A stretch of DNA of 64,000 bases from Rubritalea tangerina (GTDB lineage Bacteria; Verrucomicrobiota; Verrucomicrobiia; Verrucomicrobiales; Akkermansiaceae), in the NCBI RefSeq assembly GCF_042683245.1, contig NZ_JBHUJB010000020.1, positions 1 through 64,000 of the forward strand, given 5' to 3'. Positions 44,103 through 52,763 of this stretch are shown here, piece by piece. A model generated the notes under the pieces. The model did not search any database. It was not told the DNA's origin and saw only the letters and a list, made by a program, of their open reading frames with translations. The position numbers and the translations under genes were made by a program. Every line of letters begins with the position of its first letter. The stretch's first letter is position 1.

Positions 44103-44981
44103 CTAGCGATTTGTTGGAATCGTAGCGGGGCCGAAGTTGAGGCCAGATCCAGCGCTGCCTGAATTTTGTGAAGCGTAGTTCATGCGGCTGAGGCTGACCA
44201 TGAAGTTGATTCCTTTGATAAGTTCATTGGCCCAGATGAGCATACCAACGATAGGGATCAGGAGGAGGCAGACGAAGGCGCCGATACTGAGGCGTGGGGC
44301 GTTTTGGGTATTTTCGTAGCGCTCCATGATGGAATTCCATTGTTTAGGGAGGCCACCAATGGCGATGAAGAGCCAAACGATGTTAAAAAATGGGATGAAC
44401 AGAAAGCCAATGGCCTTACCTGGAGTGATAGTGGCTCCGCCAGGCTGGAGGCATTTGTATGCCTTGTAGATGAAGATGTAATGGAGGATACCAACCCACA
44501 TGAGGGAGAGATAGCCGATACCGAAGAGTGCGAGACCGGCTAGGGCTTCGTTTTCACCTAAGGTTGAGAGGTAGGCGCCAAGGACCATGATGACGAGTCC
44601 ACCGAAAAGGAAGGAGCAGTATTTGGCAAAGCTGGCGCCGGTGACGATGGTGGAGGGGTATTGGCCACCAGTAGTTCCTGCTTGGCTTGGGTCGGAGGTT
44701 GGGGCTGCATAGGCATTTTGGGCAACTTGCTGCGGCTGGCCAAGTGCTGGTTGAGCTGGTTGAGCTGGTTGAGCTGGTTGAGCTGGTTGAGCTGGTTGAG
44801 CTGGTGCGGGAAAGAGACCTTCGACTTGAGCTGCGGGGATCCAGCCTTCGAGGCCTTCGGTCCAGACTTGTGAGGTGGGAGTGATATGCCCTTGAGCGGC
44901 GAGAGCTTGGAGCTCAGTGCCAGCGATGGGGCCCTGTTGTTGGTTATTGGCATCGAGGTAGTGCCATTGAGGGTCGCTCAT
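44103..44981 (-). CDS. DUF4339 (GYF_2)-domain multi-pass membrane protein
   Basis: About 292 residues. The N-terminal DUF4339 domain (QWHYLDANNQQQGPIAGTEL and EGLEGWIPAAQ, residues 4-50) is followed by a PAQ tripeptide repeat linker, then four to five TM helices (about 120-260) as in DUF4328-type proteins (FLFIPFFNIVWLF). Localisation is the inner membrane; function is unknown. The frame opens at 45005, and ATG 44981 (MSDPQWHYL) is the natural DUF4339 start. The repeat linker has a 9-bp tandem repeat and may vary between strains. Confidence 0.82.
   Translation of the reverse strand: MSDPQWHYLDANNQQQGPIAGTELQALAAQGHITPTSQVWTEGLEGWIPAAQVEGLFPAPAQPAQPAQPAQPAQPAQPALGQPQQVAQNAYAAPTSDPSQAGTTGGQYPSTIVTGASFAKYCSFLFGGLVIMVLGAYLSTLGENEALAGLALFGIGYLSLMWVGILHYIFIYKAYKCLQPGGATITPGKAIGFLFIPFFNIVWLFIAIGGLPKQWNSIMERYENTQNAPRLSIGAFVCLLLIPIVGMLIWANELIKGINFMVSLSRMNYASQNSGSAGSGLNFGPATIPTNR
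44746..44808. repeat. 9-bp tandem repeat encoding Pro-Ala-Gln
   Basis: Six perfect GCTGGTTGA units in a row (44746-44799) plus a partial seventh. On the minus strand each encodes one Gln-Pro-Ala step in the linker of the DUF4339 protein. Confidence 0.9.
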
Positions 44982-45054
44982 AATTGTATCTAGGTAATTG
45001 CCCAATGTACCTATCTGATAGGAGGGGGAGGAAGCAAGAGAATCTTACAGGAAG

Positions 45055-47664
45055 TCAGTCATCCTGTGCTTGGTTATGAATGACTTGGAGTGGTTCAGGA
45101 AGTGACCGGATATGGATATCTGTTTGAGGGAAAGCGATTTCGATGTCTGCATCACGGAAGGCGGCGTCGATTTGGTAGTGGAGGTTTGATCGGGTTTCGA
45201 TGAGGTCATCGTAGTGGTTAACGAAGCCGCGGAGGATGAAGTCGAGTGAGCTAGCACCGAAAGCTTGGAAGAGGACGGAGGGGGCGGGGTCGTCGAGGAC
45301 GCGTGGGTGGTCGTGGACGATTTTGGTGAGGATGTCGGTGGCTTTTTGGGTATCGGAACCATAGGCGATACCGACGGGAATTTCGAAGCGCTGCATGTTA
45401 TCGGCCAGGGACCAATTGATCAGTTGTCCGGTGATAAATTCTTTATTGGGGACGAGGAGTTCTCTGTTATTAAATTGTTTAATGGTGGTGGCTCGAATTT
45501 TGATTTGGGAGACTCTACCAGTGATGTCACCGATCGTGACGATATCGCCGAGGCGAATTGGACGTTCGAAGAGGATGATGATACCGGCGACGAAGTTGGC
45601 GAAGATTTCTTGAAGTCCGAAGCCGATACCTAGGGTAACTGCGGCAGCGAGCCATTTGACGCTGCCCCATGAGACACCGACTTGTGCGAAGGCTGCGAGG
45701 CCACCAGTGGCGATAAGTCCATAGCGCAGGACGGTGGTGATCGCGTAATTTCCACCAGGGCTGAGATTAAGTTTACGCAGGACGCTGAGTTCGAGTAGGC
45801 CGGGAATGTTACGGGCTGCGACTAGGGTGAAGGTGACGATGATGATGACTCCGAATATGTCTCCTAAGCTGATCCCCTTGTGGAAGAAATGGGAATCATC
45901 GGTGGTAGTGGCGTTTGAACCGGAGGCAGTCTTTGCAATATCTGTGATTGGTGTAGCTGGGTCAGAGGTTGTTGTGTGGGAGGCTGGCTCCGAGCTAACA
46001 GGGGCTTGGACGATAGAGACTTTATCGAGTGCGCCGAGGGCAGGGAGTACGGGTTTCCAGATATTCCAGAGGCCGAAGACGATGATGATGACGGTGAGGA
46101 AGCGGACGATCCGTCTGGTCTGGTGGGTGACGGCTGTGATATCGACTTCTGTGGCTTCGAGTTCTTCTAGTGAGGGGGGGGATTCTTCAGTATTGTTGGT
46201 TTCTGCGGCACGTAGTGCTTGGTATTTCTTGCGAGCTTGGTGTTTAGCGAAGTTGCGTCTTGCGACGAGGATCCAACGGTAGCAGAGGCTCGCAAAGAGG
46301 GCGGTGGCTCCGACGAGAGTGATGCTGATAATGGTGTCCGTGAAGAGTGTCTGAACGGAGTCGATGTAGCCAATAGCGTAAGCCAGAATGAAGAAGAGGG
46401 GGAGGGCGAGCCCAATAAAGTAGAGCAGTTTGAGTGCCCAGCTAGGCGTATTCTCAAATGCGAGGAGTTGTTTTTTAGGAAGGAGCAGGCTGTGGGTAAA
46501 GGCGATGCTCAAGAACATCGCTAAGATGAAGCTGATGCGGCCGGCTGGTTGGGCTGTCGCGGCAGGGAGGGCAAATGCCAGAAAGAGAAAGATGGGGATT
46601 GTGTAGAGTGCCCAGGTGCTGTGGAAGTAGATGCGTTTGAGCTTGTGTTTGTCGGTTTCGATGTGGGCATCTAACAATCCGTGGCTCACTGAGAGGCTTT
46701 TGAGAAATGATAGAAATGAGAGTGAGAGGGCGGCGATGGAGAAACCGATAGACCAGCTATGTGGTGAAGGGCTTCTCCACGCTAGGAATATGAGAGCGAC
46801 AGGCAGTACTTGTGAACGGACAAGGGTGACGAAGAGGGCAAGCAGTGATGGCTTAATAGAATCGCAGTGGCGGTCTTGAACATGCACAGCGAGGGTTTCG
46901 ATACTTCTCTTTGCTTTCGATTGGACGGCAAGCAGGAGGGTGAAGGCGAGAGTGGCGATGATCCAGAGAATGGGGAAGTTCTTGCAGTCTTTTAGGAGCC
47001 CATCGGATAGTTCGCCGAGGGATTGTTTCGAGAAGATGCTTGCGATGGCGTCAAGTTCGGTTGTGAAGTCGCTGGAATTGATAGGTTGGGCACTGGGAAT
47101 CCAGAGCAGGCGTTCGTCTAGGTAGTTTGTGTAGTTTTCGGTGGCGTTGAGTGTTGTTTTGGTTGCTTCACTGAGTTGGCGCAGGGTGGTGATGTAGGCT
47201 TGGTATTGATTGACGAGAGTGGGTGGTGAATGGGGTTCAGGTGAGGCGACGAGTGGAGGGGGCGTTTCGGTGAGGTCGAGAAGTTCGATTTCGGCATTCG
47301 TTGTCTCGATATTGACTTGTTTGAGTTGTTTGCGAAGGGAATAGGTTGTTGGGAGGCTGAGTCTTTGTTGGCGGAGAAGCTGGCCGGTTTTGGCATCGAT
47401 TCGCAGGTCGGCTGACTCGATTAGTTTGATGCGTTTTTCAGCATTAGATCTGTAGTCGTTAACTCGGTCGAGTTGGGATTGGGTTTGGGCGAGTTGTTTT
47501 CTTGCGGCGTCGTGCTGGGTCTGAAGCTCAATGGAAACTTGTGCTGAGGAGGGAGCAGAGTTCGGAGTGTCCGCGCTTTGAGCGATGAGAGGGGGGCTCA
47601 GAAGGAAAAGGAAGAACAGAAGGTAAGCCTGAATCTGTGTGGGATGCTGTGAGGTGGTCGCCAT
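45055..47664 (-). CDS. Large mechanosensitive channel, MscK/MscS family
   Basis: About 869 residues. A signal sequence (to about residue 30 from this start) precedes a long periplasmic helical/coiled-coil domain (about 40-230), then about ten TM helices and the C-terminal MscS core: ERPIRLGDIVTIGDITGRV, RELLVPNKEFITGQLINWS and a C-terminal cytoplasmic domain with IEIAFPQTDIHIRSLP. The gating helix region has the glycine/alanine-rich VTLGIGFGLQEIFANFVAG. It protects the cell from hypo-osmotic shock. E. coli MscK is 1120 residues, MscM 1107; this is a shorter relative. ATG 47664 is chosen, as the longer frame adds a poor N-terminus. Confidence 0.92.
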   Translation of the reverse strand: MATTSQHPTQIQAYLLFFLFLLSPPLIAQSADTPNSAPSSAQVSIELQTQHDAARKQLAQTQSQLDRVNDYRSNAEKRIKLIESADLRIDAKTGQLLRQQRLSLPTTYSLRKQLKQVNIETTNAEIELLDLTETPPPLVASPEPHSPPTLVNQYQAYITTLRQLSEATKTTLNATENYTNYLDERLLWIPSAQPINSSDFTTELDAIASIFSKQSLGELSDGLLKDCKNFPILWIIATLAFTLLLAVQSKAKRSIETLAVHVQDRHCDSIKPSLLALFVTLVRSQVLPVALIFLAWRSPSPHSWSIGFSIAALSLSFLSFLKSLSVSHGLLDAHIETDKHKLKRIYFHSTWALYTIPIFLFLAFALPAATAQPAGRISFILAMFLSIAFTHSLLLPKKQLLAFENTPSWALKLLYFIGLALPLFFILAYAIGYIDSVQTLFTDTIISITLVGATALFASLCYRWILVARRNFAKHQARKKYQALRAAETNNTEESPPSLEELEATEVDITAVTHQTRRIVRFLTVIIIVFGLWNIWKPVLPALGALDKVSIVQAPVSSEPASHTTTSDPATPITDIAKTASGSNATTTDDSHFFHKGISLGDIFGVIIIVTFTLVAARNIPGLLELSVLRKLNLSPGGNYAITTVLRYGLIATGGLAAFAQVGVSWGSVKWLAAAVTLGIGFGLQEIFANFVAGIIILFERPIRLGDIVTIGDITGRVSQIKIRATTIKQFNNRELLVPNKEFITGQLINWSLADNMQRFEIPVGIAYGSDTQKATDILTKIVHDHPRVLDDPAPSVLFQAFGASSLDFILRGFVNHYDDLIETRSNLHYQIDAAFRDADIEIAFPQTDIHIRSLPEPLQVIHNQAQDD

Positions 47665-47987
47665 AGTATCCAAGAGTGTTAGGGAAGGAGAGTCGTCTTT
47701 GTTAGTTAAGTTGTGACATACGCGCACGGAGATTAGTTCTCCTGTGAGTGTCTAAATGTTAGATTAAAGATGTCACAAATGTGTTAGATGTTTGGTGATC
47801 TATCAATCTTCTAATAAAGCAGAAAATGTGTTGGGAGGCAAATAGATCCAGTTGTTTTAGTGAGGGGGCTAGGATGTTGAAAGCAGGGGTGGACATCTGG
47901 TGGAGCGATGTGGGGGGCTGCTTCGGATCCTGGGCGATGGTGAAGCTTGGCCAGAGCTTGGCTAAAGATTATGGTGAGGAGGGGAGT
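47665..47987. other. Intergenic, no gene recognised
   Basis: About 320 bp between the start of the channel gene and the stop of the sugar porter gene on the same strand. It is A/T-rich near 47750-47830 with repeated ATGTTAG/GTGTTAG words. No terminator or RNA gene was found. Confidence 0.45.
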
Positions 47988-49379
47988 TCAGCCCTGCATT
48001 TTTTCGAGTTCGATGCCTTTGGTTTCGTGGACGAATTTACGGACAAAGAAGATCGAGATGAAGGCGCAGATGGCATAGAACCCGTAGGCTCCACCGAGGC
48101 CGACACCGGTGAGCATGATGGGGAAGGTCATGGTGATACCGAAGTTGGCAAGCCATTGGGCGAGTCCACTGACAGCGAGGCCTGAGCCGCGCATTTGGTT
48201 AGGGAACATTTCGCCGAGCATGACCCACATGACTGGTCCCCAAGAGAAATTGAAGAACATGACGAAGAGGTTGGCAGCGACGAGAGCGGTGGGGCCACTG
48301 GCTCCGGTGAGTTCTAGATTACCTGCTTCGCCATCGGCCGAGATAAAGACGATAGCCATGAGGCTGAGGGTGATTGCCATTCCAATGGAGCCGATGAGGA
48401 GCATGGGCTTGCGCCCAAGTTTATCGACGACCATCAATGAGACTGAGCAGGCGGCGATACTGAGACCGCCGCTGATGACATTGATGAGGAGGGCATCGCT
48501 TTCGTCAAAGCCGACAGATTGCCAGAGCACCGAGCCGTAATAGAATACGACATTGATGCCGACTAATTGTTGGAAGACGGCGAGGCCTATCCCCACCCAG
48601 ACGAGTGGGCGAAGGCCTAGCATGGGACCCACAATATCTCGGAAACTTGGACGGTGGTCTGCTGCGAGCGAGGCCTTTATCTCCTCGTATTTTTGTTCTG
48701 CCTCGTCACCCATGAGTGATTGGAGGACCTTGAGGGCTTTTTCTTTTTGATTTTTGGCAACGAGGTAACGCGGGCTTTCTGGGATACAGAGGAGGCCGAA
48801 GAAGAAGGCAAGCGAGGGGACAATTTCTACCCAGAACATCCAGCGCCAGGCGTCATGGCCGAAGGCAAGTTCGTTGAGTGCTGAGCCACCCGCCATTTTG
48901 ACGATGACGAAGTTGCTTAAGAAGGCGATGAAGAGGCCGCTGATGATGGCCATTTGTTGGATTGTGGTGAGGCGGCCGCGGATTTCTGCTGGAGCGATTT
49001 CACTGATGTAGGCAGGTGTGAGGACAGAGGCTGCACCCACAGCCATGCCGCCAAGGATGCGATAGAAGATAAATTCACCTGAAGCATTGGCGATTCCGGA
49101 GCCCCAGGCACTGATGGTGAAACACACTGCGGAGACAATGAGGATGGTTTTTCGGCCAAAGGAGTCGGCTAGGCTGGCGGCAAAGAAGGCGCCAAGTGCA
49201 CAGCCTAGGAGCATGGAAGCCACATTGAAACCTGAGCCCACATTGTCGGTTTGGAAGGCGTCCTTCATGCCGTCGACGGTGCCATTGATGACACCGCTGT
49301 CGAAGCCGAAGAGGAAGCCACCAATCGTAGCGACGATGGAGATGAGGATGATGCGACTCAGGTGAGATTGATTATTCAT
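47988..49379 (-). CDS. MFS sugar porter (xylose/galactose:H+ type)
   Basis: A 463-residue transporter with 12 predicted TM segments and the sugar porter signatures: FGFDSGVINGT in TM1, DSFGRKT in the 2-3 loop, EIAPAEIRGRLTTIQQ in the 4-5 region, PESPRYLVAK after TM6, QQLVGINVVFYY in TM7 and VDKLGRKP. It belongs with XylE, GalP and AraE. It is directly downstream of the LamB-type porin, 28 bp from the stop of this gene's upstream neighbour, so the pair takes a sugar across both membranes. The sugar is not determined by sequence. Confidence 0.93.
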   Translation of the reverse strand: MNNQSHLSRIILISIVATIGGFLFGFDSGVINGTVDGMKDAFQTDNVGSGFNVASMLLGCALGAFFAASLADSFGRKTILIVSAVCFTISAWGSGIANASGEFIFYRILGGMAVGAASVLTPAYISEIAPAEIRGRLTTIQQMAIISGLFIAFLSNFVIVKMAGGSALNELAFGHDAWRWMFWVEIVPSLAFFFGLLCIPESPRYLVAKNQKEKALKVLQSLMGDEAEQKYEEIKASLAADHRPSFRDIVGPMLGLRPLVWVGIGLAVFQQLVGINVVFYYGSVLWQSVGFDESDALLINVISGGLSIAACSVSLMVVDKLGRKPMLLIGSIGMAITLSLMAIVFISADGEAGNLELTGASGPTALVAANLFVMFFNFSWGPVMWVMLGEMFPNQMRGSGLAVSGLAQWLANFGITMTFPIMLTGVGLGGAYGFYAICAFISIFFVRKFVHETKGIELEKMQG

Positions 49380-49407
49380 GAGGGTAGTGTGGAGGTGTTA
49401 GGGCGGG

Positions 49408-50991
49408 TTACCACCAGGCTTCGGCTTGCACGCCCATATTGAAGCCTTCAGAGGCATCGCCGTAGTTTTGGGGTGCGACGGTGCCTATTAGATCATCGGA
49501 CCAGGCAGCATAGGTGAAGAAGAGGCGAATGGCTGGGCGGGAAAAGATGTCGCGTGCGGGGGAGATTTGAGGAGCAAAGGTGATCTTATAGACTTCTCCG
49601 GAGAGCCCGCCCGATTGGTCACCGTGGTCGACGCCTGCTTCGAGAGCCAGGGAGAGGTAGTCATTGAAGTAATAGACTGGGCGAAGACCTAATGAAAACC
49701 AATTGACGGAACCATTTGCAGCTAGTCCCGTGTCGTAGTAGTCGTAGACGAGGGTAGCTGATAGATTGAGCTGGTCAGAGGGCCTGATCACCGTGTCATT
49801 GACCAAGCGGAAGTGGTGGACATCGTCGGAGTTCAGTTCGGTAGGTGGCTGGCCATCTGGAGCGGCAACGAAGTTATAGTCAGGTTCGGTGGCTTTAAAG
49901 TTCGAGGCTGCACCTCTGCCGTATTGCAGCGCGGTTCGGATATTTCCATCACACCAGCTCTGGTAATCGTGGATGAGGCCGATAGCAAAGCCGTTGCCAC
50001 CATTGACGCGCACGTTTTGATTGTTCGGCATTTCACTATCTTTGATGTTAGCGAGGTCGAACCAGAACATGCCTTTACCTCCGAGGAGGTCGACATCGGA
50101 GAGGCGTAGATCGAGGCTATTTTTGCCACTTTTTTGGTCCACCTCGCCTGAGCCGTTACTGTTGAGTTTGTCGATGCTGCCGCCTAACCACGCGACTGAG
50201 AGCTTGCCGAAGTCGCCAATGGGGATGTGCTCTACTCCTCCGCCAAAGCCGCTCATATCGAGGTAGTAGAAGTCGTTCATGTGGACGTCATAGCGATTGT
50301 AGAAGCGTTGACCTGCCCAGAAACTGATGTCTTTTTGGTCAAACCAGACTCCCTTGGCTTGGGCGAAGGCTTCACGCAGTGAAATGGTAGAGTCTGAGGT
50401 ACTCGAGCGTGGAATAGAATAGGCTGGGCGGAAGTGGACAGAGAAGTCGACATCCTCAGGCAGGTTCTGGAAATGGTAGCCGAAGGCGGTTTCTACATAG
50501 GTGTCGTCTTCATTGCCCAGGCGGTACTTTGCTTGTGCAAGAGGGTTACGGAATGCCTCCATAGTATTACCGGTCGAGTCGACACCTAGGCCTGAGCGGA
50601 AATAGCCATTGAAGGTGAATCCACGAGAGATGTCATCTGCGGCATCAAGCTCGTTCTGGAGCGCCTCATTGGTTTGTTCGATAGAGGTGGCCTTCTGGAC
50701 TGCTAGAGCCTTGGTGTTACGTGAAGCCGCAGCGGCTGCAGATGTGGCTTTTTTCTCAATGTTTTGATAGCGTGTTTTCTCTGCCTGCTTGGCTTGTTCC
50801 ATTTCGGCAATGCGCGCCTCAAGGCTCGCGATTCGATCTTCATAGGACTTTTTTATCGCGGTGACTTCGTCTCGCAGAGCAGCGATCTCTGGGTCATCAC
50901 TTGCGTGAGACACCGTTGATAGGCTGGCTAACAAAAGAGAGCAGCAATAGAAAGAGGGGACTGGGCGTCTAACTAGATAGGGGATTAGCAT
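49408..50991 (-). CDS. LamB-like carbohydrate porin with N-terminal coiled coil
   Basis: A 527-residue outer-membrane protein. A signal peptide (to about residue 30) precedes a coiled coil (DEVTAIKKSYEDRIASLEAR, about 38-110) that could anchor in the periplasm. The barrel starts at FTFNGYFRSGLGVDST. It carries many LamB landmarks: AQAKYRLGNEDDTYVE, FWAGQRFYNRYDVHMND and a C-terminus with RPAIRLFFTYAAW. LamB barrels have 18 strands and transport maltodextrins or other oligosaccharides. The sugar porter gene follows in the same direction, so the two are probably an operon. Final residue is Trp rather than Phe. Confidence 0.88.
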   Translation of the reverse strand: MLIPYLVRRPVPSFYCCSLLLASLSTVSHASDDPEIAALRDEVTAIKKSYEDRIASLEARIAEMEQAKQAEKTRYQNIEKKATSAAAAASRNTKALAVQKATSIEQTNEALQNELDAADDISRGFTFNGYFRSGLGVDSTGNTMEAFRNPLAQAKYRLGNEDDTYVETAFGYHFQNLPEDVDFSVHFRPAYSIPRSSTSDSTISLREAFAQAKGVWFDQKDISFWAGQRFYNRYDVHMNDFYYLDMSGFGGGVEHIPIGDFGKLSVAWLGGSIDKLNSNGSGEVDQKSGKNSLDLRLSDVDLLGGKGMFWFDLANIKDSEMPNNQNVRVNGGNGFAIGLIHDYQSWCDGNIRTALQYGRGAASNFKATEPDYNFVAAPDGQPPTELNSDDVHHFRLVNDTVIRPSDQLNLSATLVYDYYDTGLAANGSVNWFSLGLRPVYYFNDYLSLALEAGVDHGDQSGGLSGEVYKITFAPQISPARDIFSRPAIRLFFTYAAWSDDLIGTVAPQNYGDASEGFNMGVQAEAWW

Positions 50992-51222
50992 TATCCTTAC
51001 TCATAACCTATTTTGTTATAGGAGAAAAAGATAAATCCGACAGGTTTGGTGTTAGGTGGGCGAATCTTTCAAAAACTCGAGACGCATTATGGATGCGCTG
51101 GGCTAGATGCTAGTGTGGAGGTGTCGCAGCCTATGTTAGATTTATGGATTTTATCCATCACTTCATGATGGGAAGAAAGGCATGGTGGAGCAAAGAGACT
51201 TAGAGGTTTTTGTGTGGGGGGA

Positions 51223-52644
51223 TTATTTTGAGATATCGGGTCGTTTTGGCTGTGGGTCAAAGAAGCGGGCGCCGGATCCGATACGGTTGTAGTCACCGAT
51301 ATCGGCACGTGCTTGATTAGCGAGTTGGGTGAGGTCGGCGACGATTTCTGGGTGATGGGATGCGAGGTTGGATTGTTCTGAGGGATCGGTTTTTATGTTA
51401 AAGAGGAGTGGGGCGGAGTGGTCTAGGATGTCTTCATCTTTTGTATAGACATTCCATTTTTTAGCGACATTGGTGGTGCGAGGGAGGTGGAGTTTCCAGT
51501 CCCCTTTTCGCACTGCCATGAGTTGGGTGAGGGAATAGTAGAAAAAGGAATTTGAGGGGCTTGTGGCGTCTTTCGTATTGTGAATGAGCGGGGTGATATC
51601 TTTTCCATCGATGATTCGGTCTTGGGGAAGAGGGGCGCCGGCTAGAGCTGCGAAGGTGGGGAGGAAGTCGAGGGTGCGAGCGATCTCAGAATTGGTGTGA
51701 CCTGGGGGGACGGATTGAGGATTCCAGACGATGCAGGGGACGCGGGCGCCTCCTTCCCAGGTATTGACTTTATAGCCACGGAGTGGGTGAGCGGAGCCAC
51801 CGTGTGAGACCTCTCCGCGTTTCTGGTGGAACTTACTTTTCGCCATATACCAGGGCCCGTTGTCACTGGTGAAGATGACGTAGGTGTGTGCGCTCAGTTT
51901 GAGTTTGTGGAGGGTATCGATGAGTCTCCCGGTGTGGAAGTCGAGCTCTTCCACGACATCTCCGTAGAGGCCAGCGGAGGACTTACCTTTGAAGCGTGGG
52001 GTGGCATCGAGTTTCACGTGGGGCATTGGGTGGGCGAGGTAAAGGAAGAAGGGTGAGTTTTGGTTTCTCTCGATGAATGCGATGGCTTTATCGGTGAGTA
52101 GTTGGGTGCAGGTGGCCATATCAGCCTTTTTGGAGACAGTGGTTTCATTCTCCATGAGGTGGAGGGTGAGGTCGTTACTCGATGGGGTGCCAAAGAAGTA
52201 GTCGAAACCTTGTTTTCTGGGCATAAGGTCGGGGTCGAAGCGGGTTTGGGAGTGGCCAGCTTGGTCCCATTTTCCGATGCATGCAGAGAGGTAGCCAGCG
52301 GGCTTGAGGACTTCTGCGATGGTGAGCTCTTTGGAGTGGAGGAAGGGGTGGGTGGTTACCTTGTTTTGCTTTTTTGCATTTCTGAGTGGATAGCAGCCAG
52401 TGAGGAGGGCGGAGCGTGAGGGGCCGCAGACATTTTGTGCGTAGAAGTGGTCGAACTTCATGCCTTCTTGAGCGAGTTGGTCGATGCGGGGGGTGCGGAT
52501 GTTTTGGTTACCAAAGCAGCCGAGGTCGCCATATCCGAGGTCATCGGCGAAGATGACAATGAAGTTCGGTTTCTGGGCGTTTACTGAGGTGAGGGTGGCA
52601 ATGAGGCCGAGGAGGGTGAGTGTTGTGAGGATGATGTGGCGCAT
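51223..52644 (-). CDS. Type I sulfatase (formylglycine-dependent), secreted
   Basis: A 473-residue enzyme with a signal peptide (to about residue 23). Metal ligands are in IVIFADDLGYGD (Asp34-Asp35). The formylglycine motif is CGPSR at residues 73-77, within CGPSRSALLTG, so Cys73 needs maturation by an anaerobic or FGE-type enzyme. It has YVIFTSDNGPWYM as the second metal site. It removes sulfate from sulfated carbohydrates. Its closest pattern is the S1 family arylsulfatase A-like group. Specificity is unknown. It sits between the LamB/MFS pair and argH with its own spacing on both sides. Confidence 0.93.
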   Translation of the reverse strand: MRHIILTTLTLLGLIATLTSVNAQKPNFIVIFADDLGYGDLGCFGNQNIRTPRIDQLAQEGMKFDHFYAQNVCGPSRSALLTGCYPLRNAKKQNKVTTHPFLHSKELTIAEVLKPAGYLSACIGKWDQAGHSQTRFDPDLMPRKQGFDYFFGTPSSNDLTLHLMENETTVSKKADMATCTQLLTDKAIAFIERNQNSPFFLYLAHPMPHVKLDATPRFKGKSSAGLYGDVVEELDFHTGRLIDTLHKLKLSAHTYVIFTSDNGPWYMAKSKFHQKRGEVSHGGSAHPLRGYKVNTWEGGARVPCIVWNPQSVPPGHTNSEIARTLDFLPTFAALAGAPLPQDRIIDGKDITPLIHNTKDATSPSNSFFYYSLTQLMAVRKGDWKLHLPRTTNVAKKWNVYTKDEDILDHSAPLLFNIKTDPSEQSNLASHHPEIVADLTQLANQARADIGDYNRIGSGARFFDPQPKRPDISK

Positions 52645-52673
52645 GATGAGGTGGTCTTAGGGGCCTTCTGGAT

Positions 52674-52706
52674 ACGAAAAATGGCCAGATGATCTATCTG
52701 GCCATG
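52674..52706 (-). terminator. Intrinsic terminator of argH
   Basis: ATGGCCAGAT (52681-52690) pairs with ATCTGGCCAT (52696-52705). A T-rich run follows on the minus strand, between argH and the sulfatase gene. Confidence 0.8.
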
Positions 52707-52763
52707 CAGAGGGTGAGGGTGTCACCTGAATGAACTGGTTAGAGGGACTCTAAGTTCAAAAAG

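Noticed and set aside
47826..48185. Plus-strand ORF opposite the end of the sugar porter gene
   Set aside because: It mirrors the minus-strand gene over most of its length; the porter reading frame has clear MFS motifs.
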